Assembly: GCA_035544215.1 (NCBI GenBank)
Contig: DATKHY010000003.1
Span: 630,501-694,500 of the forward strand
DNA: 64,000 nucleotides
From: Candidatus Binatia bacterium
Lineage (GTDB): Bacteria; Vulcanimicrobiota; Vulcanimicrobiia; Vulcanimicrobiales; Vulcanimicrobiaceae
Direction of reading: 5' to 3'
The notes beneath the pieces were generated by a model, which ran no database searches, was not told where the DNA came from, and saw only the letters and a program-made list of their open reading frames with translations. The position numbers and the translations under genes were made by a program. Shown one piece after another: positions 40,641 through 49,620 of this stretch. How positions within the stretch are numbered: the stretch's first letter is position 1; every line of letters begins with the position of its first letter.

Positions 40641-42692
40641 ATGACGGCGCAGCCGCTCTTCCTCTTCGTCGGCGCCAAGGGCGGCGTCGGCACGACCACG
40701 CTGTGCTGCGAGCTCGCCAAGGCGATGCGCGACAAGGGCGTCGCGATCGTCGACGCCGACCTCACCGGGCGCCGCAGCGTCGGCCTGCTCTGCGAGGCGC
40801 TGCGTAGCCTCGACGCCGCGCGCGGAACGTCCGCGATCTCGCGGATACGCGGTGAGGGCATGACGGTCGTCGAGCTGGCGCACCGTTACGACGCGGCCTA
40901 CACGCTCGATCCCAGCGCCGTCGAAATCTGCGCGGAAGACCTGACTGGCTTCGGTGCCGTGCTCGTCGACGCGCCGCAACCGTTCGCGGGGGCCGTGCGT
41001 CCGTTCGTCACGCGCGCGACGCGCATTTTCGTCGTGCTGGAGCCGACGCTTCTCGGGATCGCCGGCGCGCAGACGCTCGTCGCGGATCTCCTGCGCTTCG
41101 GCATTCCGGAGCAGCGTATCGCGCTGATCTGTAACGCGCGGACAGAGGCCGCCTCCGTCTCGCGCGGCGAGATCGAGCGCAGCCTTGGAGCGAAGGTCGT
41201 CGCCGAGATCCCGCCCGCGAACCAGCGGAGCTACGCCAAGAGCCTCGCCGGCTTGCAGCGTTACATCCAGTCCGCGCCGGCTGAAGACGTGCTCACGGGG
41301 CTGCAGCCCTCGGCCGCCGGCCCACTCGGAGAGACCCGTGTGCCCCTCGAGCGAACCGCGGCGCCCATTCGTCCGAACGGCCACTCCGCGATCACCCTCG
41401 ACCCGAAGCGCGAAGCGTTCAAACAACAGGTCCACCAGACGCTGCTGCGCCAGCTCGACTTGCAATCCGCGGCCGTGGTCCATACCGACGCCGCGAAGCT
41501 CGCCGAGCTGCGCGCCAAGGTCGAAGACATCACCGCGAGCTTGTCGTCGAACTTTCAGGGCTCCGCGGAAGAGCTCGCGACCCTGCGCCAGGAGATCGTC
41601 GACGAGGCGCTCGGCCTCGGCCCGCTCGAAGACCTGATGAAGGATCCGAGCGTCACCGAAATCATGGTCAACGGGCCGGACACGATCTACGTGGAGCGTC
41701 ACGGCAAGATCGAGCGCAGCGCTAAGCGGTTCACCGACGAGCGCCAGCTGCGCTTGGTGATCGAGCGCATCATCGCGCCGCTCGGCCGGCGCATCGACGA
41801 ATCCTCGCCTATGGTCGACGCGCGCCTTGCGGACGGCTCGCGCGTCAACGCGATCATCGAGCCCGTCGCGATCGACGGCACGACGGTGACGGTCCGCCGC
41901 TTCGGCAAGCACCGCCTCACGACCGACGACCTCATCGAGATCGGCGCGGTGCCGCGCGTTGTCATGGATTTTCTCCGCGCCGCGGTGCAATCGCGCCTGA
42001 ACTGCGTCGTCAGCGGCGGCACCGGCTCGGGCAAGACGACGTTCCTCAACGTCTTGTCATCGTTCTTGCCGGAGCGGGAGCGCATCGTGACGATCGAAGA
42101 CGCGGCCGAGCTTCTGCTCAACCAGCCGCACGTCGTGCGCCTCGAGTCCCGGCCGCCGAACGTCGAGGGGACCGGAGAGATCCGTATCCGCGACCTCTTC
42201 CGCAACGCGCTGCGCATGCGTCCCGACCGCATCCTGATCGGCGAGTGCCGCGGCGCCGAGGCGCTCGACATGCTGCAGGCTATGAACACTGGCCACGACG
42301 GATCGCTCACGACAATCCACGCCAATAGCCAGCGCGACGCCCTATCGCGCATCGAGACGATGGTGCTGATGGCGGGCTTCGATCTGCCCGTGCGCGCGAT
42401 CCGCGAACAGATCGCGAGCGCGCTCGACCTCGTCGTCCACACCGCGCGAATGCGCGATGGCTCGCGCAAGGTCATCGGCGTCAGCGAGATCGTGGGCATG
42501 GAAGGCGACGTCGTCACGATGCAAGAGATCGTGCGCTTCGCGCAGCACGGCGTGGACAAGGAGAACCGCGTCTTGGGCGAGTTCTGCTACACCGGCGTCC
42601 AGCCATCGTGCCTGAAGCGGTTCGTCGAGTACGGCATCGAGTACGACGCGCGCGCGCTGAACGGACTCTCGGCGCTTCCGTCGCTATGGTAA
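40641..42692 (+). CDS. Fused TadZ (ParA/MinD-like) and TadA secretion ATPase
   Basis: A 683-residue fusion. Residues 1-240 are a MinD/ParA-like TadZ: deviant Walker A KGGVGTTTL at 14-22, VAIVDADLTGR, and AVLVDAPQPF. Residues 260-683 are TadA, a VirB11-type hexameric ATPase: LGLGPLEDLMKDPSVTEIMVNGPD, Walker A SGGTGSGKTTFLNVLSSF, Asp box TIEDAAELLL, Walker B RPDRILIGECRGAEALDMLQAMNTGHDGSLTTIHAN. TadZ sets pilus position and TadA powers assembly; they are usually separate genes. The stop overlaps tadB by seven bases. Confidence 0.95.
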   Translation: MTAQPLFLFVGAKGGVGTTTLCCELAKAMRDKGVAIVDADLTGRRSVGLLCEALRSLDAARGTSAISRIRGEGMTVVELAHRYDAAYTLDPSAVEICAEDLTGFGAVLVDAPQPFAGAVRPFVTRATRIFVVLEPTLLGIAGAQTLVADLLRFGIPEQRIALICNARTEAASVSRGEIERSLGAKVVAEIPPANQRSYAKSLAGLQRYIQSAPAEDVLTGLQPSAAGPLGETRVPLERTAAPIRPNGHSAITLDPKREAFKQQVHQTLLRQLDLQSAAVVHTDAAKLAELRAKVEDITASLSSNFQGSAEELATLRQEIVDEALGLGPLEDLMKDPSVTEIMVNGPDTIYVERHGKIERSAKRFTDERQLRLVIERIIAPLGRRIDESSPMVDARLADGSRVNAIIEPVAIDGTTVTVRRFGKHRLTTDDLIEIGAVPRVVMDFLRAAVQSRLNCVVSGGTGSGKTTFLNVLSSFLPERERIVTIEDAAELLLNQPHVVRLESRPPNVEGTGEIRIRDLFRNALRMRPDRILIGECRGAEALDMLQAMNTGHDGSLTTIHANSQRDALSRIETMVLMAGFDLPVRAIREQIASALDLVVHTARMRDGSRKVIGVSEIVGMEGDVVTMQEIVRFAQHGVDKENRVLGEFCYTGVQPSCLKRFVEYGIEYDARALNGLSALPSLW

Positions 42693-43549
42693 CCGCACTC
42701 GTCCCGATCGCCGTCTTTGCCGGCGTTTCGGCGACGGTCTTCATCGGCTTCCTCTCCGTGTGGGGCGCGCTCAACAAGCGCGCCACCGACCGCGTTCACA
42801 GTTTCTCGGATCAGCTCGACCGCGCCGGCATCAATATGGGCTCGCAGGAGATCGTGCTGAGCACGGTCGCGGGCATCGCGATCGTCTGGATCGCTATCCT
42901 CTTCTTCTTCCACCCGAAGTTCCTCGTGGCGATGCTCGCGCTGCCGGTCATCGCGGCGACGGCGTGGCTCGGCTTCTCCACCTACGTGCGCTTTAGGATG
43001 GCCAGGCGGCTCGCGGCGTTCATCACGCAGCTCGAGCCCGCCACCCGGCTGATGGCCGGCGGCCTGCGCGTCGGACTCGGCGTGCGCCAGGCGCTCTCGA
43101 TCGTCACCGACGAGCTGCCCGATCCCGCTCGGCACGAGTTTCGCCGGGTCATCGGCCTAACCAACATCGGCGCGAGCGTCTACGACGCGCTGGACGACCT
43201 CGCGGCGCGCATGCCGAGCCATGAGTCGCTCATGATGTCACGTGTCTTCCGCGTGCAGTCCGAGACCGGCGGCGACTTGGCGCGCATTCTCGATCAGCTC
43301 GCCGAAACGATCAAAGACCGGCGCCAGATCATGCGCAAGTGCTCGGCGCTCACCGCGGAGGGGCGCATGAGCGCTTGGGTGCTCATGGCGATTCCGCTCT
43401 GCCTCGGAATCTTCATCGTGACGACGCAGCCGCAGATGGGCGATGCCCTCCTGTACACGTTCATCGGCCACGTCGTTCTGCTGATCGTACTCGGACTCGA
43501 GGTCGCCGCCGCCGTTGTGCTCAAGGGCCTGCTGAGGATCGACGCCTGA
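42686..43549 (+). CDS. tadB: Tad pilus inner-membrane protein TadB
   Basis: A 287-residue GspF-like membrane protein. T2SSF signature in residues 110-240: ITQLEPATRLMAGGLRVGLGVRQALSIVTDELPDPARHEFRRV, RMPSHESLMMSRVFRVQSETGGDLARILDQLAETIKDR. Hydrophobic segments near both ends. With TadC it forms the platform that TadA drives. ATG 42686 overlaps the TadZ-TadA stop; its own stop overlaps tadC by one base (TGATG). Confidence 0.93.
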   Translation: MVTALVPIAVFAGVSATVFIGFLSVWGALNKRATDRVHSFSDQLDRAGINMGSQEIVLSTVAGIAIVWIAILFFFHPKFLVAMLALPVIAATAWLGFSTYVRFRMARRLAAFITQLEPATRLMAGGLRVGLGVRQALSIVTDELPDPARHEFRRVIGLTNIGASVYDALDDLAARMPSHESLMMSRVFRVQSETGGDLARILDQLAETIKDRRQIMRKCSALTAEGRMSAWVLMAIPLCLGIFIVTTQPQMGDALLYTFIGHVVLLIVLGLEVAAAVVLKGLLRIDA

Positions 43550-44412
43550 TGTTCGCTGCGTTCAGCTACGTCATCTCTTTGCTCGCTGCCATGTCGGCGT
43601 TCTTCTTCGCACTGTCGCTCCTGCCGTCGAAGAGCCTGCTCTCCGAGCAGCTCGAGGAGCTGAAGCTGCGCGATCCGTTCAAGCGCGACGAGAAGCGCCT
43701 CCCCGTGCTCGAGCGGATGTTCGACACCGAGCGGCGCATCGCGCTCGCCCACAAGCTCGTCGAGGCCGGCTGGTACACGACGACGCCGGCGAAGTTCTTG
43801 CTGCGCGTCGTTGCCGGAACGCTCGCCGGTGCGTTCATCAGCCTGCTGGCGCTGCGCTTCTTCGACCTGAGCTCGAGCTGGACGCTGCCGCTCTTGCTAC
43901 TGCTGGCGTTCGTCGGCGGCTACTCGCCGTTCTTCATGCTCAATCAGGCATGCGACAAGCGCAAGTCCGCGATTCAAAAGGCGCTCCCCGAGTTTCTGGA
44001 CATGGTCTCGTCCACGGTGACCGCAGGCCTCGCGCTGAACTCGGCGCTCGCCTACGCGGTCGACGCGGTGACGGGACCGCTGAGCGAAGAGATCCATGAG
44101 GCCCTCTCGGAGATTCGCCTCGGGCGCGCGCGCGCCGACGCCTTGAAGGCCGTGGGCGAGCGGACGAACCACCCGGCCCTGCGGAACGCGCTGCGGGTGA
44201 TGACGCAAGCGGAACGGCTGGGCGCCAACATCGCCAAGATGCTCAACGACCTCGCCGACGACGCACGTCACCAGCGCCTGATGCTGGTCGAGGAAATGGC
44301 CGCGAAGCTCCCGGTGAAGATGGTATTCCCGATGGTGTTCTTCATGATTCCGGCCATCGTCACGATCATCTTTGGAGCGGTCGCCGCCAACTACTTCGCC
44401 GGAAAGCCGTGA
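43549..44412 (+). CDS. tadC: Tad pilus inner-membrane protein TadC
   Basis: A 287-residue GspF-like membrane protein. QKALPEFLDMVSSTVTAGLALNSALAYAVDAVTGPLSEEIHEALSEIRLGRARADALKAVGERTNHPALRNALRVMTQAERLGANIAKMLNDLADDARHQR is typical TadC; an N-terminal and several C-terminal helices flank it. Start ATG 43549 overlaps tadB stop. GTGA overlap with the downstream A24 gene. Confidence 0.93.
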   Translation: MFAAFSYVISLLAAMSAFFFALSLLPSKSLLSEQLEELKLRDPFKRDEKRLPVLERMFDTERRIALAHKLVEAGWYTTTPAKFLLRVVAGTLAGAFISLLALRFFDLSSSWTLPLLLLLAFVGGYSPFFMLNQACDKRKSAIQKALPEFLDMVSSTVTAGLALNSALAYAVDAVTGPLSEEIHEALSEIRLGRARADALKAVGERTNHPALRNALRVMTQAERLGANIAKMLNDLADDARHQRLMLVEEMAAKLPVKMVFPMVFFMIPAIVTIIFGAVAANYFAGKP

Positions 44413-45017
44413 TTGGGATCGCGCTTGCGGCCGTCTTCTTCGGCTGCATCGCTTTCATCGCAACATACCTGAGCCGCGCGGTGTGCGCGGGTGTCTCGCC
44501 CGCCCCGGACGGCCCCGCGCCCGGAACGCCGCCGTACGCGATCCTCGTCGCAGCCGCGGCGCTGATCGGTGGGTCGCTGGTCGCGCTCGCCGCGACGCCG
44601 CTGCAGATCGGCATCGCCGCGATCGTCGTCTTCGCGCTCGTCGCGTGCTGGTGCAGCGACACGATCTGCGGCATGGTCCCCGACGTATTCACGCTGGCGC
44701 CCCTTGCGGCGCTGCTCCTGTTCGCGGTCGCGCAGCGGGAGTGGGAGCTCGTCGCGTCGGCCGTCATCGTGTTCGTGCCCTTCGCGGGCGCCGCGGTGTT
44801 CTCGCGCGGCAACGGCATGGGCTGGGGCGATGCGAAGCTCGTCGCGATCGTCGGCGCCGCGCTCGGCGCGCCGCTCGCGGTGTTCGCGCTCGCGGTCGCG
44901 TGCGTCGCCGCGGTCGTCGGCCACCGGCTCGCTAGGAGCGGCCGCGGCCCGATCGCGTTCGCGCCGTACATCGCGGCCGCGACGGGGATCGCCCTGCCGC
45001 TCGGCTTCCTGCGGTGA
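44409..45017 (+). CDS. Second A24-type prepilin peptidase
   Basis: A 202-residue membrane protein with A24 signatures: CSDTICGMVPDVFTLAPL carries the first Asp region and GNGMGWGDAKLVAIVGAALG the GxGD motif. About six to seven hydrophobic segments. The sequence resembles TadV/PilD-type enzymes without the methyltransferase domain. GTG 44409 overlaps the tadC stop. It may serve a different leader subset from the enzyme at 39270. Confidence 0.85.
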   Translation: MIGIALAAVFFGCIAFIATYLSRAVCAGVSPAPDGPAPGTPPYAILVAAAALIGGSLVALAATPLQIGIAAIVVFALVACWCSDTICGMVPDVFTLAPLAALLLFAVAQREWELVASAVIVFVPFAGAAVFSRGNGMGWGDAKLVAIVGAALGAPLAVFALAVACVAAVVGHRLARSGRGPIAFAPYIAAATGIALPLGFLR

Positions 45018-46399
45018 GCGCGGTACGGCTCGCGCTCTGCTTCTGGGGCGGAATGTTCGTCGCGCTGGATCCGTTCCGCGCCCTGGATAACGGCGATCTC
45101 TACTGGCAGCGCTGGCTCGGCGAGTACGCGTTCGCGTGGCACCGGCTGCCGACCGCCCTCGGAAACGAGACGTTCACCGCAGCCGGAGCGCCGTACGTGC
45201 CGCAGGAGTGGTTCATCAGCTTCGTCGTCGCGGCCGCCATGCGCTATCACCTGCTCGTCCCGCTCGCCATGCTGATCGCCGTCGTTCCGATAGCGATTCT
45301 CGTCTCAGTGTATTTTCGGTCGCGCGAACGCGCGAGTCCCGAGGCGATCGGTGCGGTGTTGCTCTTCGCCGGCGTCGCGCTCGTGGCGTCGTTCGGCATT
45401 CGCGCGCAGGTGCTCGGATGGGGCTGCTTCGCGGCGTTTCTCGTTGCGCTCGATCGCCGCGATCGATGGGCCTATGTTGCCGTTCCGATCGTCGCGATTT
45501 GGGCCAACCTCCACGCGAGTGTACTGCTCGCGCCGGCGTACTTAGCGTTGCGACTCGCCGGCAGGGTGATCGGCGACGGCCCTCTCGCTGCTGCTAAGAG
45601 CCGCGACGTGGCGATCCTCGCGCTGACCCTGCCGGCGATCCTGTGCACACCGCTGGGCTGGCACCTGCCGGTCTACGCGGCCAGCCTCGCGCTCAGCCCG
45701 ATTCGTCACTACATCCAGGAATGGCAACCGGTCGGGTGGCGCGACGGAGAGTTTCTCTTCGGAGGGCTGCCGCTCGCGCTGCTCGTGGCGGCCGGGGCCT
45801 TGCGAACGTCTAGGCGTGACTGGCGCGAGATTGTGCCCGTTGCGGCCCTCTTCGTAGCGATGCTATCGGCGGTGCGCAACGTTCCTCTCTTCGCGATCGC
45901 CGCGGCGCCTTTGGCTTCCCAAGGCGTCGACGCGCTGTTCCCGTCGTTCGCGCGGACCGTCGGCCGCCGCGTCGCGGAAATGGAGCGCTTCGCCTTGATT
46001 TCCATCGGCGTCGCAATCGCCGTCTCTACGCTGCTCCTGGCGCAGCTCCAACGAGTAACGCCGCCGCGCACCCCTTTTGCGGCGATTTCGTCGCTGGGGA
46101 CGGCAGCCCAGCCTAGCCGGCTGCTGTGCGAAAATTTCAACGCGTGCAGTGCCGCGCTAGATTATCCGCAGGTAAAGGTCTTCATGGACGGTCGGGCAGA
46201 TCCTTACCCACTCGACATTTGGAAGTCTTATATCTCGATTATCAGAGTCGAGCCTCTATGGCGACGATCACTCGACCGTTATCGCGTTAGCGCAGTGCTC
46301 GCTACGCGGGGGAGCCGCCTTGCGACGGCAATCGCCAAGCAGCCGGGATGGAAGCGTTCTTTCCAGGATCGCGCTTTCGTCGTATTCCGCGATGAGTGA
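45014..46399 (+). CDS. Polytopic membrane protein, glycosyltransferase-like
   Basis: A 461-residue protein with roughly nine to ten hydrophobic segments and a soluble C-terminal domain. Features seen: DNGDLYWQRWLGEYAFAWHRLP in the first loop with acidic residues, APYVPQEWFISF, and the C-terminal NFNACSAALDYPQVKVFMDGRADPYPLDIWK, which occurs in polytopic glycosyltransferase-like proteins of soil bacteria. No family name is sure. GTG start 45014 overlaps the preceding gene; overlaps the next by eight bases. Confidence 0.7.
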   Translation: MSAVRLALCFWGGMFVALDPFRALDNGDLYWQRWLGEYAFAWHRLPTALGNETFTAAGAPYVPQEWFISFVVAAAMRYHLLVPLAMLIAVVPIAILVSVYFRSRERASPEAIGAVLLFAGVALVASFGIRAQVLGWGCFAAFLVALDRRDRWAYVAVPIVAIWANLHASVLLAPAYLALRLAGRVIGDGPLAAAKSRDVAILALTLPAILCTPLGWHLPVYAASLALSPIRHYIQEWQPVGWRDGEFLFGGLPLALLVAAGALRTSRRDWREIVPVAALFVAMLSAVRNVPLFAIAAAPLASQGVDALFPSFARTVGRRVAEMERFALISIGVAIAVSTLLLAQLQRVTPPRTPFAAISSLGTAAQPSRLLCENFNACSAALDYPQVKVFMDGRADPYPLDIWKSYISIIRVEPLWRRSLDRYRVSAVLATRGSRLATAIAKQPGWKRSFQDRAFVVFRDE

Positions 46400-48806
46400 T
46401 GCCCGACGCGCCAACGTCGCCGCGGCCGTCGTGATCCTGCTGGCCGGCGGCCTCAGCACGGTCTGGGCCTTCCTCGTGCCGATCTTCCAGGCACCGGATG
46501 AACCCGCGCACTTCGACTATGCGATCTCGATCTACAGCGCGGGGCGGTTGATCTCGTGGGCGGACGGCACGCCGGATTGGATCGTTAGCCCGTACACCAA
46601 GTACCTAATGCGCGCTTCCGATTTCGACCGCATAGTCTGGCACTCGTCGATGCGCGTCCCGGCCGGGTACGGCGGCTCAGCATATTTCGCGCGCGTGGCG
46701 GCCCGCACGCCAGCGGTGCAAGCCGCTGCTGCGCAGGATGGCAGGATCAATTACATCGCGCGGTACTACCCATTTGGATTCTACGCGCTAGAAGCGCTCT
46801 GGATGCGCACGGTCGCCCTGTTCGGCGGCTCGCTCGTCACGATGTTCTTTGCCGCGAGGCTTCTGTGCGTGTTCCTGTTGATGGCGGGGCTGTATTTCAA
46901 CTATCGCACGGCCATCAATCTAAACCTGCCGAGCTGGACCAGCGTCGCGCTCGTTGCCGCGGTTGGCTTCTTCCCGCTGACGAGCCTCGTGTCGTCATAC
47001 GTGCAGCCGGACAATCTCGCCTACACGCTCGTGTCGGCGGCGCTCTTCTTCGCAACCGAGCTCAACCGCCGCGGGCTGCAGCCGCCGGTGGTGGCCGCGC
47101 TGGGGCTGTCGCTCGGCCTGCTCGCGATCACGAAGTACCAGTTCTTTCTGAGCGCCGCCGCCCCGATCACGTTCCTTTTTAGCATGAACCTTATAAAGAA
47201 TGGCGGACCGACAACGCGGCGACTCGGCATGCTGACGGCGTTCGCTGCGCCAACGGCGATGCTGTTGGCGGTGCAGTACTTCGTTGTCGAACGGCCGGGG
47301 GTCGCGCTGCCAGGTGCCATCCACTCGGACATGAATCTCAACTACTTCCGGGGCGAGCTTGCGATGGGGTTCCTCCCGACGATCGGCTACGCTACTGGCA
47401 CGACCGTCGCGTCTTTCGCGGACTGTTTCGTCTCGGGCCCCTGCGCCGCTACCTTTTGGCAGACCGTCGGTTGGGTCGACACGCCGATCGTCATTCTGAG
47501 CCCGACTGCCGAGATCTGGATTCGCGGGGCGATCAGCTTGGCGACGGTCGCGGCCTTCTGCCTCATCGCGTACTTCGCCACGCGCAACGCGCTGCGTCTG
47601 TTCCGGGTCGCAGCGCATCGCCGTGTTGGCGCCGCGCTGCGCGTCGCGTCCGCCGACCCGGTGTTCAACAGCTACGCGTGCTTTATCGCCGTCATGATCG
47701 CGCTGTATGTCCTGACCGACAACGCTTTCGGCGTCGAGGGACGGCAGTGGTATCCATACGTCTTCCCAGCGTTCTTGTGCTTCGTGCTGTACGCGCCGCG
47801 CGCGCTCTCCAAGCGATACCAAACGAGCAGCGCGGTTCTGGCCGGCGCGTTGCTCGTGTACGTGTTAGCAGCGTCCGGATATGCGCTGGCCGACGTGCGG
47901 GCGCGCTATTACGGCCCCGGCCAACGCGGATACGTCGCGGCAGATCCCGCGCCCGCTCAGGTTCTACCGCGCAACGCCGGAACACTCGCAGCGATTGTGT
48001 CCGCTGCGTACCACGTCAACTCACGCGCACTTCCCGCCAGCTTCCCCCACGGCTCTCCCCTGCTCGTTGCAGGCGTGGCGATTTTACCGGAGGCTCGCGC
48101 AGCTGCTCCCAGCGTTGCGGTCGTCGTCGATTCTCGCAACGCCGTCCCGGTGCTCTCGGGCCAATACCTCTTCTCGGCTGCCGAGGCGCTGCACAGCATA
48201 CCCGACGGATATAGCGCATTTTATGCGACGATCGGAACCCGACGTTTGAACGAAGGGGCGCACACCGTGTCCGCGTACGCGCGGCACCTGCGGGACGGCC
48301 GCTACGATCGCATTGCACCCACTCGGCTCTTCTTCCTGACGGAGGCCGACGGCCGCTTCTCGCCGGAGTTCTTGCAAACACTCGCGGGCGCGCCCTCGGT
48401 CCCGGGCCAGGTGGAGACGGCGGGCACGTGCAGAGGTTTCTTTTCCGTCGCGGGCGGTGTTCGCGCCCTCGACGCCGGCGGAGTCGCTCTGTTCGCCGGC
48501 ATGATCGGCGAGTCGCGGCTCGATCCGTACCGTGGGGTGTGGCTGCTCGTCGACGGGCGTCCGTATCCAGGGCGCTTCGACGAACGCGCACGCGGGTTCA
48601 CGGCGACGGTCCCCACGGCCGACCTGGCGCTCGGGCCACATCGCGCAACCGCCTACGCGATCACCGATCGGCCCGGCCATCCGGTGGAAATCGCTCAAAG
48701 CGCGACGTTCTCGATCGTCCCCGGTCGCGGCGCGGGCGAGTATCTCGCCCATCCTCCGCCGGCCTGCAGCGATCCCCTCAACCAACTCGTAGGATTGAAC
48801 GCATGA
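46392..48806 (+). CDS. DUF2142-type polytopic membrane protein
   Basis: An 804-residue protein with an N-terminal multi-helix part (residues 1-550) and a soluble C-terminal domain (about 570-804). PIFQAPDEPAHFDYAISIYSAGRLI fits the DUF2142 signature (PDE..H), often part of the GT-C superfamily near polysaccharide genes. The C-terminal part is beta-rich (ATPSVAVVVDSRNAVP, VWLLVDGRPYPGRFDERA). Could transfer or sense a sugar-lipid. ATG 46392; the stop overlaps the next gene's ATG (ATGA). Confidence 0.75.
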   Translation: MSDARRANVAAAVVILLAGGLSTVWAFLVPIFQAPDEPAHFDYAISIYSAGRLISWADGTPDWIVSPYTKYLMRASDFDRIVWHSSMRVPAGYGGSAYFARVAARTPAVQAAAAQDGRINYIARYYPFGFYALEALWMRTVALFGGSLVTMFFAARLLCVFLLMAGLYFNYRTAINLNLPSWTSVALVAAVGFFPLTSLVSSYVQPDNLAYTLVSAALFFATELNRRGLQPPVVAALGLSLGLLAITKYQFFLSAAAPITFLFSMNLIKNGGPTTRRLGMLTAFAAPTAMLLAVQYFVVERPGVALPGAIHSDMNLNYFRGELAMGFLPTIGYATGTTVASFADCFVSGPCAATFWQTVGWVDTPIVILSPTAEIWIRGAISLATVAAFCLIAYFATRNALRLFRVAAHRRVGAALRVASADPVFNSYACFIAVMIALYVLTDNAFGVEGRQWYPYVFPAFLCFVLYAPRALSKRYQTSSAVLAGALLVYVLAASGYALADVRARYYGPGQRGYVAADPAPAQVLPRNAGTLAAIVSAAYHVNSRALPASFPHGSPLLVAGVAILPEARAAAPSVAVVVDSRNAVPVLSGQYLFSAAEALHSIPDGYSAFYATIGTRRLNEGAHTVSAYARHLRDGRYDRIAPTRLFFLTEADGRFSPEFLQTLAGAPSVPGQVETAGTCRGFFSVAGGVRALDAGGVALFAGMIGESRLDPYRGVWLLVDGRPYPGRFDERARGFTATVPTADLALGPHRATAYAITDRPGHPVEIAQSATFSIVPGRGAGEYLAHPPPACSDPLNQLVGLNA

Positions 48807-49372
48807 AACGCCCAGGCTTCCTCTATGCACTGGCCGGCGCGGCGCTCGCGGGAATGTCGCCCGCGGCACTGCGCGCGGCCGTACCGAGCGCCGCCGAGCG
48901 CGTGCTGTGGCTGCGGCGTGCCGGATCACCCGACGACGTCGTCGCGCCGTTTTGCGTCGACGGCCGGACCGTCTACGAGCCCGGGTACCGGATGATTTGC
49001 TGGCTGATGCGCGACCGTCAGGTCTCGGCCGCTCAGGGCTACGTGCGGTTCGACATCGTCGAGATCGAGGCGCTCTGGGAGGTGCAGCAGACGCTGGAGC
49101 TTCACGGGATCCGCCGGCCGCTCGTGATCACGAGCGGTTACCGCACCTGGCAGACTAACGCGGCGACCGAGGGTGCCGCCCGCAACAGCCAGCACATGTA
49201 CGCCAAAGCAGTCGACATGCACGTGGACGGCGTCTCGATGCGGGACCTCTTCGATGCCTGCTGGTCGCGCGAGGTGTCCGGCGGGATCGGCTACTACGAC
49301 GACCACGTGCACCTCGATTCCGGCTCGCGCCGGTGGTGGGTGGGCGACCTTGCCGTACCGGTATTTTCCTAG
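48803..49372 (+). CDS. M15A/DUF882-type peptidoglycan peptidase
   Basis: A 189-residue protein with an N-terminal signal or Tat-like region (MKRPGFLYALAGAALAGMSP). The zinc-ligand pattern of D-Ala-D-Ala carboxypeptidase-like enzymes is visible: ITSGYRTWQTN, SQHMYAKAVDMH (HxxxxxxD) and YDDHVHLDSGSRRWW (HxH). Probably cleaves peptidoglycan cross-links. ATGA overlap with the preceding gene puts it in the same operon. Confidence 0.9.
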   Translation: MKRPGFLYALAGAALAGMSPAALRAAVPSAAERVLWLRRAGSPDDVVAPFCVDGRTVYEPGYRMICWLMRDRQVSAAQGYVRFDIVEIEALWEVQQTLELHGIRRPLVITSGYRTWQTNAATEGAARNSQHMYAKAVDMHVDGVSMRDLFDACWSREVSGGIGYYDDHVHLDSGSRRWWVGDLAVPVFS

Positions 49373-49398
49373 ACCGCCCGCGGGATGCGCATCTTTTT

Positions 49399-49432
49399 GC
49401 TCCATGCCGGGTACAAGCCGGCATCATGGAGC
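49399..49432 (+). other. Hairpin covering the start codon of a small gene
   Basis: GCTCCATGCCGG and CCGGCATCATGGAGC form a 12-base stem with a three-base bulge and a seven-base loop. The ATG of the 64-codon gene (49426) lies in its 3' arm. No U-tract follows, so this is not a classic terminator. Occlusion of the start is inferred. Confidence 0.5.
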
Positions 49433-49620
49433 AACTGGTCAGACCGACGAAACGCGTAGGCAAGCGGTTCGCGTGGGGCGCCGGGGTCTATTTGGCGCTC
49501 AACTTCGTGTTGCTGGTCGTGGAGGCGCAATGGCACGTCCTCGCCCGGCTGACGGTCTGGGACATCTCAGAGCTCAAGACACTGACCGCGATGCTCGCTC
49601 AACTCGCAGCGCACCACTAA
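49426..49620 (+). CDS. Small single-helix membrane protein
   Basis: A 64-residue open frame: a basic N-terminus (RPTKRVGKRFAWGAG), one hydrophobic helix (VYLALNFVLLVVEAQWHVLARL), and a hydrophilic end. No homologue is recognised. Its start lies in the hairpin at 49399-49432 and lacks a clear ribosome-binding site, and it overlaps the next gene by 91 bases. Moderate confidence that it is real. Confidence 0.4.
   Translation: MEQLVRPTKRVGKRFAWGAGVYLALNFVLLVVEAQWHVLARLTVWDISELKTLTAMLAQLAAHH

Noticed and set aside
49391-49432. Intrinsic terminator after the M15-type gene
   Set aside because: The T-run precedes the stem instead of following it, on either strand.
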